This document shows, one piece after another, positions 22,301-33,239 of a DNA stretch of 64,000 nt. This DNA comes from Chloromonas sp. AAM2 (Eukaryota; Chlorophyta; Chlorophyceae; Chlamydomonadales; Chlamydomonadaceae). The notes beneath the pieces are model-generated. The model was not told where the DNA came from. It was given only the letters and a program-made list of their open reading frames with translations, and ran no database searches. The DNA lies in the NCBI GenBank assembly GCA_004335635.1, contig QAXH01006238.1, positions 63,965 through 127,964 on the forward strand. Reading direction: 5' to 3'. Made by a program: the position numbers and the translations under genes. Within the stretch, counting starts at the first letter, position 1; the number at the start of each line of letters is the position of its first letter.

Positions 22301-25300
22301 ACCATATTGCAATCAAATCGGTCACCTGATTTCAACTTGGGGCACCTATGTGTGTGTCGTATTCCCAGGGGAGCGCTTTTCACGCTGAAGGATGGAACAG
22401 TCAGATCTCGAAAGCGTACAGCAAACAGACATGAAGCTTGTATCCCTGGAAAAGGAAGCACTGGCGCTGCCTGGCGTACTGTCTGTAGGACGCTGGCGGT
22501 GGCACGGTCACCAACCGCATGGAGCGCGACCGCATGCGCATGGCCATTCTGGAGGAGGCCAGCGTGGTGTGCTCCACCCTCTCCTTTGCGGGCTCTTCCA
22601 TCTTCCACCGCCTCAGCAGGAAGTGGGTGGGAGCCTCCGAACTGCAAACCGTGCCATCTGATGAGTTGGGGTTGAGAGCCCAGCAGCATGTGTGTCAGCA
22701 GACAAGTTGCAGTACTAGAAGCAACGAATGAATGGACGCCTGCGATTGGCGGGCATGCCTCAAAGTTAACTTGGTGAATAGGCTGCTTCTGATTTCTTGT
22801 GCTTCCAAGTTGGGCTAAGTTGGAACACACCACCCTTGTGTGCTTTTTTTGCGTATCGACAAGTCAAGGTGAAAATAAGACAAGAGCAACCCAGTCACAG
22901 ATCTGCTCATAGCACCGTGACAGCAATGGCACCCGGGGGATGACGCCGCCCGGCGGCAGAAATATGAAGCAACCAGTCAGCAGTACTGGTACTGCACAGT
23001 GCATCACTATCAACTAGTACGCGTATTAGCGGTACTGCGTCACTGCCAAGTCTTGCAAGTACTGCACGACAGTCCCGCTTATACGTACACTTTCCTGGTG
23101 TGTGCAGGTTTGATGTGGTTGTGATAGACGAGGCTGCACAGGCAGTGGAGCCATCTACACTTGTGCCTCTCATCATGCAAGGCTGTAAACAGGTACAGTG
23201 GTCACGTGCAGCCTTGTCGTAAACCTTCATGCTGACTTGGCAATGCCACTAGTTCCGGTGCTCTCCTGTGCTCAGCGCTCTCGGCAGCTTGTTTGCACCA
23301 TGCAGCGCGAACATTACTTGCCTTGTCTTGTCCAGCCGTACCTGGTAGGACAGCTGGCCTGCTGTGTTCGATCTGCCAGCGTTGTGTGCAAACCTCATTG
23401 CAGAAGTCTTTGGCTTGGTTCGTTTGTTTGCTGTTTTTTTTGTTTCTCTGTTTATCTTTTCTTGTTTTTATGCGTGTGCCTTGATCTGTATGTAAGTCCG
23501 ATGCTCAGAACCGGCAAAATGTGCGCGCAGCAAAGCCCCCTTGTCCCTCTTCTCCTTTTTCCTGCCTTCCTTCCTTCGTTCCCTTCTTTCATATTTCTCA
23601 ATACTTTTTCAATAACTCGTCTCCTTTGTTCATTTGTTACATCTGTCCTTGAACTCCAGACCTGGTATTCGAGCCCCACTCCATGCCTGTTGCATGTGTT
23701 GTGTTGTGATCTGTGTTTCTGCGTGTTTCTCATTCGCCTAGACCTTCAGCCCAAGCGCTAGTCGGTATCCAACCCATCGTTGCATGGGTTGTGTTTCATC
23801 TCAGGTGTACCTGGTGGGCGACCCCGTGCAGCTGCCCGCCACCGTCATCTCCACGCGCGCCCTGGAGCACAACTACAACTGCTCGCTGTTCAAGCGCTTG
23901 CAGGTGCGCTGTGTGTCATGTTGCATGGGGAACGCTTGCAGGTGCGCTGTGTGTCATGTTGCATGGGGAACGCTTGCAGGTGCGCTGTGTGTCATGTTGC
24001 ATGGGGAACGCTTGCAGGTGCGCTGTGTGTCATGTTGCATTGGAAACGCTTCATCACGCTGTAGGCTGAAACAGTCATCAGCGGTGGCAGGTGCACGCAT
24101 CCATTCTAGAGCAAACCTGAGCCTGTTGTGTGTGGCTTTTTGTATGGCGAGCGCTTTATCACGCCAATCAGAGTTCAAAATCGCATAGCAAACAAGCCGG
24201 GGTTCCAGGCCCTCTGAAGCAAGCTGTGTGACCCACCCTAGTGTACAAGCATAACAGGTCAAGGGAATAGCAGGTCACGACAGGCATAACCGCAGCCGCA
24301 AGCAGGGCCTCACAGCAGGGCACCCTGGTTATCAGTACGGATTGCATTACCTAACTAATCAACAGCACGGCTGCCGGACAGGGCTTGTGTGAGGCCACGT
24401 GCTGGGCACTGCAGTCGAGCACTTGCCGTGACGCATGGGCACGGTGGTCACCGCTGCCACGCACGTCAAACATGTCACTGAAAACTCATAGATGACGGAC
24501 TGCCAGGGAAGTCCAAAAGAAGTTGTTGGCTGCGCTGCAGCACTGCAGGCGCACCCGCTACCTTCTCATTGAAAAATGGCGAAGTTTGCGAATGATTTCG
24601 AATCTGTTTCTGGCCACTACTGCGATCACATGTCTGATGGTAGTCATTTGTGTCGTGGGCACCGCAAGCCACTTGATATGATAACTCAGGTCAAATTTGT
24701 GAATGCCATGTAGCAATGATCATAATTCACGTCGTGCTCTGGTTGCTTGTGTGCGCGCCACAGGGTGGCGGGTACCCCATCAAGATGTTGGACACCCAGT
24801 ACCGTATGAACCCCGCCATATCCATGTTCCCTTCCAAGCAGTTCTATAACGGACACCTGCTGGACGGAGAGGTAACTGAACAACTGACCAACAAACAAAA
24901 AAACTGAACAACTGACTAAGTAACCAACTGGATCAAAACCAACCGAAATGCCCAGCAATTGCCTTCTCATCATCATTACACGGCTTTTATGCTTACTGTT
25001 GGCATCTTGCAGTACTCCAGCTTAGGCGCTCAGCAGCCTCCTACATCAACCCCCTAAGCAAAGCAGGAGCACGATTCCCCCAGACATTCAAGCATGCAAT
25101 GCTCTTCTTGACCAAATCCGATCCAACATGCAATGCCTCTGTTGCCACAGTAATGCCACATGTCAAAGAGGTCGTGATGTGCCCTGCTGCCACAGAGTGT
25201 AATATCGGAAACCACCAGGCCCTGGCACGCATTCAAGTGCTTCGGGCCGCTGGCCTTCTTTGACGTGTCAGGAAAGGTGAGCCAGGGCCTGGAAAAACGC

Positions 25301-28300
25301 TGAGAAAAGCGCGGTAAAACTGAGGCAGATTGTGGAGAGGGGGAAGCCAGCCAGGGCTGTACGCCACTGATGCTAGTATGCGCCAGGGCAAGAAACGTAG
25401 AACAAATGAACAAAAGGAAATACAATAATTTCCTTTTGTTGAACTCGAGGGGCATTCACCACCCAGGGCAACTGCTCGCACCCAGAGCCCGCCACTCTCT
25501 TTACAGTTTCGTGTGTAGATGAAGCATAGGTTTTGTGCATATGCGTGTGTGCAAGTGGCTGCTCAGTGATGGCAGTGATGGTTCTTTTTCCATCGCCTTG
25601 AGTCTGGGGAGGACTGCTCACGCCGGCAAGGGATGGCCTAGGCGGCTCGTTTTGTGTTCTGCCTGTCTTTGGCCTGTCCTGCCTGCTGTCTTCGCTGCGC
25701 TCATTTTGCTTTGTTGTTCAGAGTAGGTTATACCAGTGCTCACCTTGTTCCGTGTCCTGTGACTGCTGCCTGAGGCTTCTTCATGTAAACCAGTTCACAG
25801 TGATGTCTTGTGGATGGCTTTTGTGCCTGGCATTACTCGGGCTGTGTATGTTCCGTGCAAGTGGCTGTGATGGCGTTGCATCAGGGAAGCCGCCAAATGA
25901 GATGTGCATTACCCTGACCTACCCTGAGCAAGAGAGAAGTAAGGCAGAGAGGCAAACAGAGAGGCAATCATGGTGTGTTTTTGTGCAGGAGTCTGCCCCG
26001 GCCAACAACGCCTCCATTCAGAACGTGTCAGAGGCCAACATGGTGCTGTGCCTGTACAGGGAGCTGGTGCACAGGTAGGGGCAACACTCACTGCTATCTA
26101 ACCCTGACACCCACCGTATTCATAACCATGTGTGGGTCGAGTTGCCCCACGATTTGCCCACGTGCTGCTGCTAGCACTGTGTGTGGGGGGTGGGGGAGTG
26201 TTGAGGAGAGGGGGGGGGCGGCGGAGGCTATGACACTCCCTGGCCCTGCCTGCACTCTGCCTAGGTCCTGTCATTGGTGACCCTGACAGCCATCACATCG
26301 CCTCAATGATACTTTAAATACTGACCCAATCTGTTGATATAAGCGATCTCTTAAGCTAATCTGCGTATGCTAAGTAATGATGATGTGACCAATGAAGCCA
26401 ATACGCTGCTGACCTGCTTGCTCCTTTGTGTTGTGCTTTGCTTGGTGACAGATTTCCTGCTCTGCGTCAGACAGCCAGTGTGGCAGTTATCTCCCCTTAC
26501 TCAGCTCAGGTACTGTCATGTGGGCACGCACTTTGTCCGTTTCTGCACGTTACACAACACAACATATGATGCATTCACAACGTATCATTGCCACAGCACC
26601 TGGGTAGTGAGTTAATTGTTGTTAACAATTGTGCTTGTGTGTTGTAGCATGGTCAACATTGTCATTCAATTGAATTTTATTTTGTTTATCCCTGAGGTGT
26701 GTGGCACATCCCTCATGTGTATGGCATGCAATGACATGGATGTAGCAAAGACAACAACAACAGGACCAGGTCATGGCTATGAAGATGTTTCGTCCTCTGC
26801 AGCAAGCCCTTGCATAATACTCATCACCATCAAGCAGCCAGCCATGAGGACTCATATTATTCCAAAAGTGGGAAAAAATATTTAGAGGCTGTTGGCGTGT
26901 AGGTTAAACTGATTCGGGACTCCTTTAAAACGTTTCTGGGCGAGGAGGCAGCGCGGCTCATTGACGTCAACACCATTGACGGTTTCCAGGGCAGGGAAAA
27001 GGACATATGCATCTTCTCATGTGTGAGGTAAGCGTCGGACTTTGGTGTGAGATCAGTTGCCTATTTCGGTTTCATTTCGAGCTTCAGGGGTTTTCGGATA
27101 GCAAATGCTTGATGACAGAGCCATTGTGAAACTATTTCTGAGTTCGGTTTCTTTTCATACTTTCGTCTGTTTCATGTGTAGACTTGCAATGGTACTCGAA
27201 CCATTGTAGAAATCGGCATACGAGAGTGGAGTGCTGTTCGTTTGCTGGTCACTGTCATGTTGTAAACTGAATCGGTTGTTCCCTGCCCTCTCTGATCACT
27301 TGGCGCCCGCCACAAAGTGCTTGCTTGCCCGTATCTTTGAATGGGTTTGGCCTGCCCTGTGTCCACCCGGCCGCAGGATAGATACGTATGTAGTATGCTG
27401 TTGTAAGTTGTATGCCGAATGGGTTGTCACTGCCCTTACTGATCGTCGGGCCGCAGGGGCTTGCGCAAGGGCCGCAAGAGCATCGGGTTCGTTGCCGACG
27501 AGCGGCGCATCAACGTGGGCTTGACCCGCGCGCGCTGCTCGCTGATGGTGGTGGGCAACGCCAGGGCCCTGCAGGCCAGCAAGCACTGGGCGTCGCTCAT
27601 ACATGACTGCATGACGAGGGAGTGAGTGGAAGGGTCAGGGGTGTGTTCACAGGGAACAGAAGATAGCATAAGCAGTGACTATTGCAACTGAGCGAGTGTC
27701 TTGTTGTTGTTGTTGTTGTTTACATGGCCTTCAGTCCGGGGAGGACTGCTCAGCGGGGGCAAGGGGGAAGGGGAATTGTCGGTAACCTACTGGTCACCAC
27801 TGCACCCTTTTCAATAACAGTCAAGTCAACATGAACAGTTTTAAGCGCAATAGGCTGTGTTACCTCCCAGTACTCAACCCTACAGCAACTAACGGCAGAC
27901 ATGCAGCTCCTTGCCAGAAGGCTAACGCAGCACAATCTGGCCTTCCCGTGGGCGTGGGGCAAACCATGGGGTGTTGCCATGGAGGGGTTTGGCAAACAGT
28001 AACTATGGCGGGGTCGGGGGCCGAGAGGAGCTGCATACTATCCAAAGTCAACTGTAAAGCCTTGTACCATTCAACAACACAAATCAATTGCCAACGGTCT
28101 CAGAAGTTTGAAGTCACGCATGAACGCAGCGTGCCACTTCACTAGGGTCCTGCAAACAAAACTCGTGCACACTTGGAATCTGAATCTGGAACAAGTGTTT
28201 AAATCAATGTCCTTGCCTCACACCCAAAGTGCTCACACATTCAAAAAGAAGGTGGTATTCATTATCAATGAGCTTGTTGCTGTTGTCAACCGCCTCACAT

Positions 28301-31117
28301 CTCGTGCCAAATCTCCTGTTGTAAGGCTCATCAGGAGAAACGTGCCTGCCTTTTTCCACTCTCAAACCGTGCGTGGCCAGTCTAAAGTTGCTGAGGCTAT
28401 TCCGGGCCTTGGCACTCATGGTATTAGCCAGAGACAGGTGACCAGGAAGACTTTTGAAGCTTTTAATTTCCTCATATGAGGTAGCACTTGACTTGAAAGT
28501 TGCTTTCTTCCTGTTGTCAGTACCGGTCATCGTGAACAGGCCAAACATAGCTCAAGTAAGCATCTGTCCACTTAGAAATCACCACACTTTCAGAAACTGG
28601 GCTAGGAATGAGCCGTTGCACAACTTTGGATTCAACACCTGTAGCCCGGAGAGCCTTGTCAACCTGTGCACACCAGCAGCCACCAAAGGACGAGCTTCAG
28701 TACTATAAACCACAGAGTTCGGCACCCTATTCTTTCAACAAATATGGGGCTGGAGTGGGTCGGGGTAAATGACATATTTTAAGAACAAATGCATACTCGG
28801 TTTGGCCTGGAGACACGACCATTAGCATTCAGTAGCCACGGGCGGTGCATGCAGGGGCAGGTCTATGCATTGTTCATGGACATGCATGCAGGAACGAGCT
28901 CATGCCTGCACTGACGGGTAATGCACTGGCCCTGCTGAAATCATGCATGCAAACCGAGTTTTGGCAGTGGCAGGCCCATGCATTCAAATACGGGCCCATC
29001 ATGCAGTGACAGGCCCATGCATTGAAATACGGGCCCAGCATGCAGTGGCAGGCCCATGCATGTATCTTTGCATTCACTCACGGGCCATGCATGCACCGAG
29101 CCACCCCTACAGATGTTGGCCTGTCATGCATGCAAGCATGGGCTACACCAAGGCAGGCCTCAGCATGCAGGCCACGAACAATGCATGCGGCAGCAAGCCC
29201 GCGCACAGGCCCATGCATTCAGATGCAGACCCGTGCATGTCAGCATGCCACCCTGTAGCGACGCATTGGCCAGCATTGTCACGGGCTCTGTTCGTCTTAT
29301 TGTCACGGGTTTAACACGGGCTATTGCACTAGAGCATGCATGCAAGAACACACACATGCGCCCATCACAATCACTGGCGGGCCCATGCATGCAGATCAAC
29401 AACAATGCATGCAGCAGCAGGTACATGCACAAGCCCATGCACAAGCCCAACATGCATGTCAGCATAGCACTCAGTATCGTCCCATTGGCCAGCATTTGCC
29501 ACCTTTTTCTGTCCTATTTTGAATCGCCATGGGCGAAGCACGGGACTACTGCACTAGTAAAACTGCATCAGAATTGCACACTTGCTGCATGAAAGGGGTA
29601 TCCGTGGCATGTTTTGCTGGCCATGCCTTGAATGCCTTCCAAAGGAGGTGGCTTCATGAGCGGCCACGCTGTGGCGCCAGAGTAAAAATGTCACAACTGT
29701 TTTCTGTCTTTATCAGACCTGGAACAACGTGGACGTTATTCATAGTGTGGTAACTTCAACCATTGTTGTTGTCAAGGATTGCTGAGGAATCGTGTTGTTG
29801 AGGAACTGAGCTGACGCAGAAGGATGCCAGCTTTTTCACTCACGCTTGTGCACGTTTCATTCACGGTTGTGCACTTTGCATGTGCAGCTGTTTCTTTCGA
29901 CCCAAGGCACCTTTTGCTGATTGGATGGCGGACGCTACTGCCGGCAAGGTCCAGACAGTGACGCCCACTCCCGCGGAACTGGCAGTGTTGGATAAGGTGG
30001 GCGTGGGTGTGATCTGTTGATGCATGTGCTTCTATCACTGTACGTTGGCAGCGCTTTTTCGCTGCTGGGTAAGGCAATCAAGTCTCACAGCGCATAGCAA
30101 GCAGACAGGGTTTTTAAGCCCTCTGTAGCAAGCTCTTGCGTGCAGCCTTAATGACAAAGCATGCCACCGCAAGTAAGTGGGTTGATGTGTGTGGATGTGT
30201 GGGTTGTGTGGCACAGTGCGCTGTGTGTGCCTTCCAAAAGGGGGTGGTGAGCGCGAACACTGAAGTTTTCAAGAAATGCCAAAAACAATGCCCCTTGTGC
30301 GTCCGGTGACAGCGTCCCTGATGCGACCAAATATGTGTGAATAGAGCGGATACCGCAGGGTAAGGGATGCCAGAGCAAAGCCCATCACTGCAAGGCCCTC
30401 ACCTCATCCGTGTATGTGTGTAATATGATGTGTATGTGTGCCTGCAGGCCCGCCAGGTCCTGGCCAGTTCGGGGGCTGCGGAGGACGCACCAGGCGATGT
30501 CGCGAGCTCCGAGGCACTTGCGCAAGAATTGCACGAAGAGGATTTAGGAGCAGAGGATGAGGTGAGGGCCTTGCAGTGATGGGCTTTGCTCTGGCACCCC
30601 TTAGCCTGCGGTATCCGCTCTATTCACACATATTTGGTCGCATCAGGGAAGCCGTCACCGGACACATAAGGGGATGGGCCACGCTCTGACCTACCCTGAG
30701 CAAGAACGAAAACGAGCGCAGCCCTGAGTCGATGGATACCTATAACAGCACTGGGTTGCTGCGCATTTGCAGCGCCTTTTGAATGAGTCATTCATATATC
30801 ATGCAGCGCAGCGAACGAACGAACGAAGGAATCACAGGCCAAAGGAAGGCAGTCCACACCACGAGCCGCCTAGGCTAACGTCAAAGACCAGAGACAATGT
30901 CATCTGACTGTGTTCACATGCATATGTTGCGAACTAATATCACTCACGTGCAAAGCGGTTTCTTGGGCTGCAGGGCGACGTGGCCGCTGTGCAGAAGAAA
31001 CGAGAGGATGCGAAGGCGGCGGCGGCGGCTGCGGAGCCCACACCGGCCGGCGGCAGCAGACGCAAGGCCGGGGCTCCCGCGGCAAATGAGCCAGGCAGCA
31101 AGAGGCAACGCAAGTGA
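15596..31117 (+). CDS. SEN1: SEN1/MAA3 (senataxin)-type SF1B helicase
   Basis: RNA/DNA helicase family that resolves R-loops and aids transcription termination in the nucleus. Exons: 15596-15736, 15916-16035, 16239-16337, 16730-16878, 17286-17438, 17792-17870, 18334-18477, 18962-19077, 19665-19785, 21526-21608, 22133-22229, 22489-22622, 23108-23192, 23805-23903, 24764-24871, 25196-25276, 25989-26074, 26452-26509, 26903-27027, 27457-27621, 29888-29996, 30448-30561, 30974-31117 (TGA). Their lengths sum to 870 codons with all phases matching. Helicase motifs in order: GPPGTGKT (Walker A, about residue 260), [23 protein letters not shown] (motif II), [37 protein letters not shown]. The tail after 29996 is acidic, then Ala/Arg/Lys-rich, ending SKRQRK, a possible nuclear signal. 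The length is close to plant MAA3. The first coding exon upstream of 15596 is unresolved; an ATG frame opens at 15146 and a donor lies at 15413. Confidence 0.92.
16351..16384. repeat. (CA)n microsatellite
   Basis: A run of about 17 CA units in a SEN1 intron, just after the donor at 16338. Confidence 0.95.
18570..18945. repeat. CAGGCAGACAGG-type degenerate satellite
   Basis: Irregular tetranucleotide-based repeats of CAGG, CAGA and AAGC fill most of the SEN1 intron 18478-18961. They create long spurious Cys/Leu-rich open frames on the minus strand. Confidence 0.85.
19179..19303. repeat. Perfect inverted repeat (hairpin) in a SEN1 intron
   Basis: Left arm 19179-19212 (GGGGGTCAACTACTGTTAGA then GGGTCATGGAC) pairs with right arm 19270-19303. 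The arms are about 31-34 bases, essentially perfect, with a spacer of about 57 bases. It lies within the intron 19078-19664. Confidence 0.9.
21237..21307. repeat. (ATCC)n microsatellite
   Basis: About 70 bases of CATC repeats, with CATTCATC interruptions twice, in the 1.74-kb SEN1 intron 19786-21525. Confidence 0.95.
23895..24050 (+). repeat. 38-bp minisatellite carrying four tandem splice donors
   Basis: The SEN1 exon ends CGCTTGCAG at 23903. That end, with the donor GTGCGC and the next bases through TGCATGGGGAA, is repeated at 38-base spacing. Candidate donors lie at 23904, 23942, 23980 and 24018. The spacing is not a multiple of three. Confidence 0.92.
25594..25638 (+). repeat. Dispersed repeat family A, diverged copy 3
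   Basis: CGCCTTGAGTCTGGGGAGGA then CTGCTCACGCCGGCAAGGG matches the family core. It lies in a SEN1 intron, about 250 bases before a family B copy. Confidence 0.6.
25882..25943 (+). repeat. Dispersed repeat family B, copy 2
   Basis: CATCAGGGAAGCCGCC through CCCTGACCTACCCTGAGCA and AGAGAGAAG. It lies in the SEN1 intron before the exon at 25989. Confidence 0.75.
27700..27779 (+). repeat. Dispersed repeat family A, copy 4
   Basis: (TTG)n, TTTACATGGCCTTCAGTCCG, GGGAGGACTGCTCAGC, then a GGGGCAAGGGGGAAGGGG tail. This is the best match to the inverted copy at 32697-32766; about 65 bases are shared. Confidence 0.85.
28820..29470. repeat. TGCATGCA-rich degenerate satellite
   Basis: GGCCCATGCAT and CATGCATGCA blocks recur. 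At 28965-29060 a unit of about 37 bases (GCAGTGGCAGGCCCATGCAT, then TCAAATACGGGCCCA) repeats two to three times. The palindromic TGCATGCA core occurs many times. Confidence 0.8.
30291..30674. repeat. 119-bp inverted repeats flanking a SEN1 exon
   Basis: Left arm 30291-30409 and right arm 30556-30674 are reverse complements at roughly 95 percent identity by eye. The spacer of about 146 bases contains most of the SEN1 exon 30448-30561. The right arm starts inside that exon and includes its GAG|GTGAGG donor. The outer end of each arm is family B sequence. Confidence 0.92.
30638..30712 (+). repeat. Dispersed repeat family B, copy 3
   Basis: CATCAGGGAAGCCGTCACCG through CTGACCTACCCTGAGCAAGA. Its 5' half is the outer part of the right arm of the inverted repeat around the SEN1 exon. 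Confidence 0.75.
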
Positions 31118-32696
31118 TGGCGAGATTGTAGACGTACCCGCTGTGGCGTGTCTGTTTGAGCCGATCTTCACCTGCCTTGCACTCTGGTGTCTGTCTTGTC
31201 TTCCTTGGTAAATCCACATGAATTGCAAACATTCCGTCCTTGGTAGACAGTCCACATGGATCACATCTTGCGTTTACTGGAATTCCTGGAATTCATTGAG
31301 GTTGCTTCTCTGGGACGTGCCTGGCTATTACCACAATCGCTAGATTGCCTGCACATCCCAGAGGTTGACTGGATTACATGTAGGTCAACTGGGAACCTGC
31401 TGGCGGAAGGAACGGCAGACATTTCAGACGAAATTGTGGGGCTCTTGCTAGTCTGCAACCTTACATTTTCCGTCTGTAACCTTACCACCATACAACCTGC
31501 CACACGCGGCGTCCGCTATTTCCACACCCTCTCCAGGAAATGCCGGCCAATTCTCGTTTGTGATGTGCGAGGAGCCAGGCAGGATGCAGCACGACAAACA
31601 GTCTTTGCGCTGTTTGATAGTTTGCATACTCGTATGTCACCCACTATCTGAGTATTGTTCAGGCAGGTAGTGGGTCCAGGTAGCAGCGCGAGCCATCACT
31701 GGAACCAAACGGCAGCCCACAGAAGTTGCACCAACCACGAAGAAAGAAGGGGGTCGTCATTAAGATAGCGACACAGTCGCTGCGCCAACCAATGTGTGAG
31801 AAGGTATCAGACTGGTCGACTTGGATGTGGCAGTCAACTGTGCATCATGTAACCGACAATGTTGTGGAGTTGATCAAGAAGGCTCGAGTCAAGCTCAGCT
31901 CCCAGCTGTTCTCTGATCGGGCGCCGTCGGTTATGATAAATTCTGGTGGTGCTACTACCACTCACTCTTAACACTATGCTCAAAAGGGTGCTGCACCTTG
32001 AATCTAAGCTCGACAGTATCCATGTGACCTCCGACACCAACCGCTTGGAGGTCAAGGTGAACGTGCTGACGCAAGCGATGATCGAGGCACGCAACCTTGG
32101 CACAGGTGTGGTCAGGTCAGGCTTGTAATAACCATTTGAATGAATTCAGCATCTAACTCATTCAACTCGAGCATCAGACCGAGTGCAACTGTGTCACTGC
32201 CAACATTTCCAGTCATGTCACTGCCATTGCACATCAGATTGAGTACAACTGTATTACTACAAAGAAAACATACAGACATTGCCACGCCCATCACACGCGT
32301 TCAATTTCAAACGTGAGCATCGACATGCTTGCTATCTATCCAACTACATTTAGCTCATCCACACGCGACTCCCTGAAGTTGTACAAGGTGTACTCAATGC
32401 CACTAACGGACAGCCCCTGTGCCTCGCGTGCAGTGCAGTGTGCGTTGCAGCAGCTTGTGCCTGACCAGCTCATCACCTACCCAGTAGCACGTTCTGTTAT
32501 CACTCATGCCTCTCGTGCTTCCAGTAGGCTGTGATGTGTACATAACTGTCGCTTGCAAGCGGCTGGGCAGCAGCAACAGCAGGCTGGGCCGTAGGCGGCT
32601 TGGCAGATTGCTGATGCAGAGTGGAGTGTGCTGGCTCGCACATCGCTGCTCATGAGCAACGCACTACCACACACATAGGCAGCCAATAGGTCACCT

Positions 32697-32766
32697 ATTT
32701 TCCTTCCCCTCTTGCCCCTGCTGAGCAGTCCTCCCCAGACTGAAGGCCTTGTAAACAACAACAACA
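32697..32766 (-). repeat. Dispersed repeat family A, copy 5 (inverted)
   Basis: The reverse complement reads TTGTTGTTTACAAGGCCTTC, AGTCTGGGGAGGACTGCTCA, then GCAGGGGCAAGAGGGGAAGG. It is near-identical in layout to the plus-strand copy at 27700. Confidence 0.85.
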
Positions 32767-33134
32767 CAGGCAGGCTGAGTGCCGTCAACCAAACTCTTTG
32801 TACGAGCGCTTGCATTCGACTCCTGGCACACAAACACATCTGGGGCATGGAGTTTGTGTTGCATGGCTATGGGTCATCCACACCGCATACCATTCAGGTT
32901 CGGGTCCATCAGCTTTGATATTTCATCACATGATTTCCTTTGCCTTGTTCGTGGACATGTATGAGACATCATTCCAGATTGGCATGCGTAATGATCGAGC
33001 ATGCTACGCATGTCAGCAGCACTGCATGTGTGTTGCAGGCGTGCTCGCTTGGGCATCACTGTACTGTATTGCGTATCTCAGTTCAACCTCGTCGTTGGGT
33101 TGGCCTGCCTTGTTCCCTGCTTTCGTTTTGCTTT

Positions 33135-33203
33135 CTTGCTCAAGGTATGCCAGGGCGGTGCCCATCCCATTCCGTGTCCTCTGACGGCTTCCCTGGTGTA
33201 AGT

Positions 33204-33205
<2 letters not shown>
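33135..33205 (-). repeat. Dispersed repeat family B, copy 4 (inverted)
   Basis: The reverse complement reads CCAGGGAAGCCGTCAGAGGA, CACGGAATGGGATGGGCACC, then GAGCAAGAAAGCAA. It is followed by the CA/TA microsatellite. Confidence 0.75.

Positions 33206-33239
<34 letters not shown>
33200..33239. repeat. (CA)n(TA)n microsatellite
   Basis: About ten CA units run directly into about ten TA units. Confidence 0.95.

Larger units (their letters stand above)
27622..29887 (+). other. 2.27-kb SEN1 intron with nested repeats
   Basis: This is the longest intron of the gene. It contains a family A copy (27700-27779), an unrecognised open frame of 123 codons at 28108-28479, and a TGCATGCA-rich region at about 28820-29470. 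The donor (GA|GTGAGT) and acceptor (GTGCAG) phases join residues of D-C-F-F-R-P, so it is spliced as one unit in this model. Confidence 0.7.

Noticed and set aside
23198..23761. Plus-strand open frame of 187 codons, membrane-like
   Set aside because: It lies in the SEN1 intron between exons joined in phase at 23192 and 23805; the hydrophobicity reflects a T-rich intron.
28108..28479. Open frame of 123 codons in the longest SEN1 intron as a possible retroelement gene
   Set aside because: No reverse transcriptase, endonuclease or other motif could be recognised, so no function is claimed.
27700..32766. A 5-kb transposon with family A copies as terminal inverted repeats
   Set aside because: The interval contains three phased coding exons of SEN1 (29888-31117) and the same repeat occurs elsewhere in single copies, so inverted dispersed copies are simpler.
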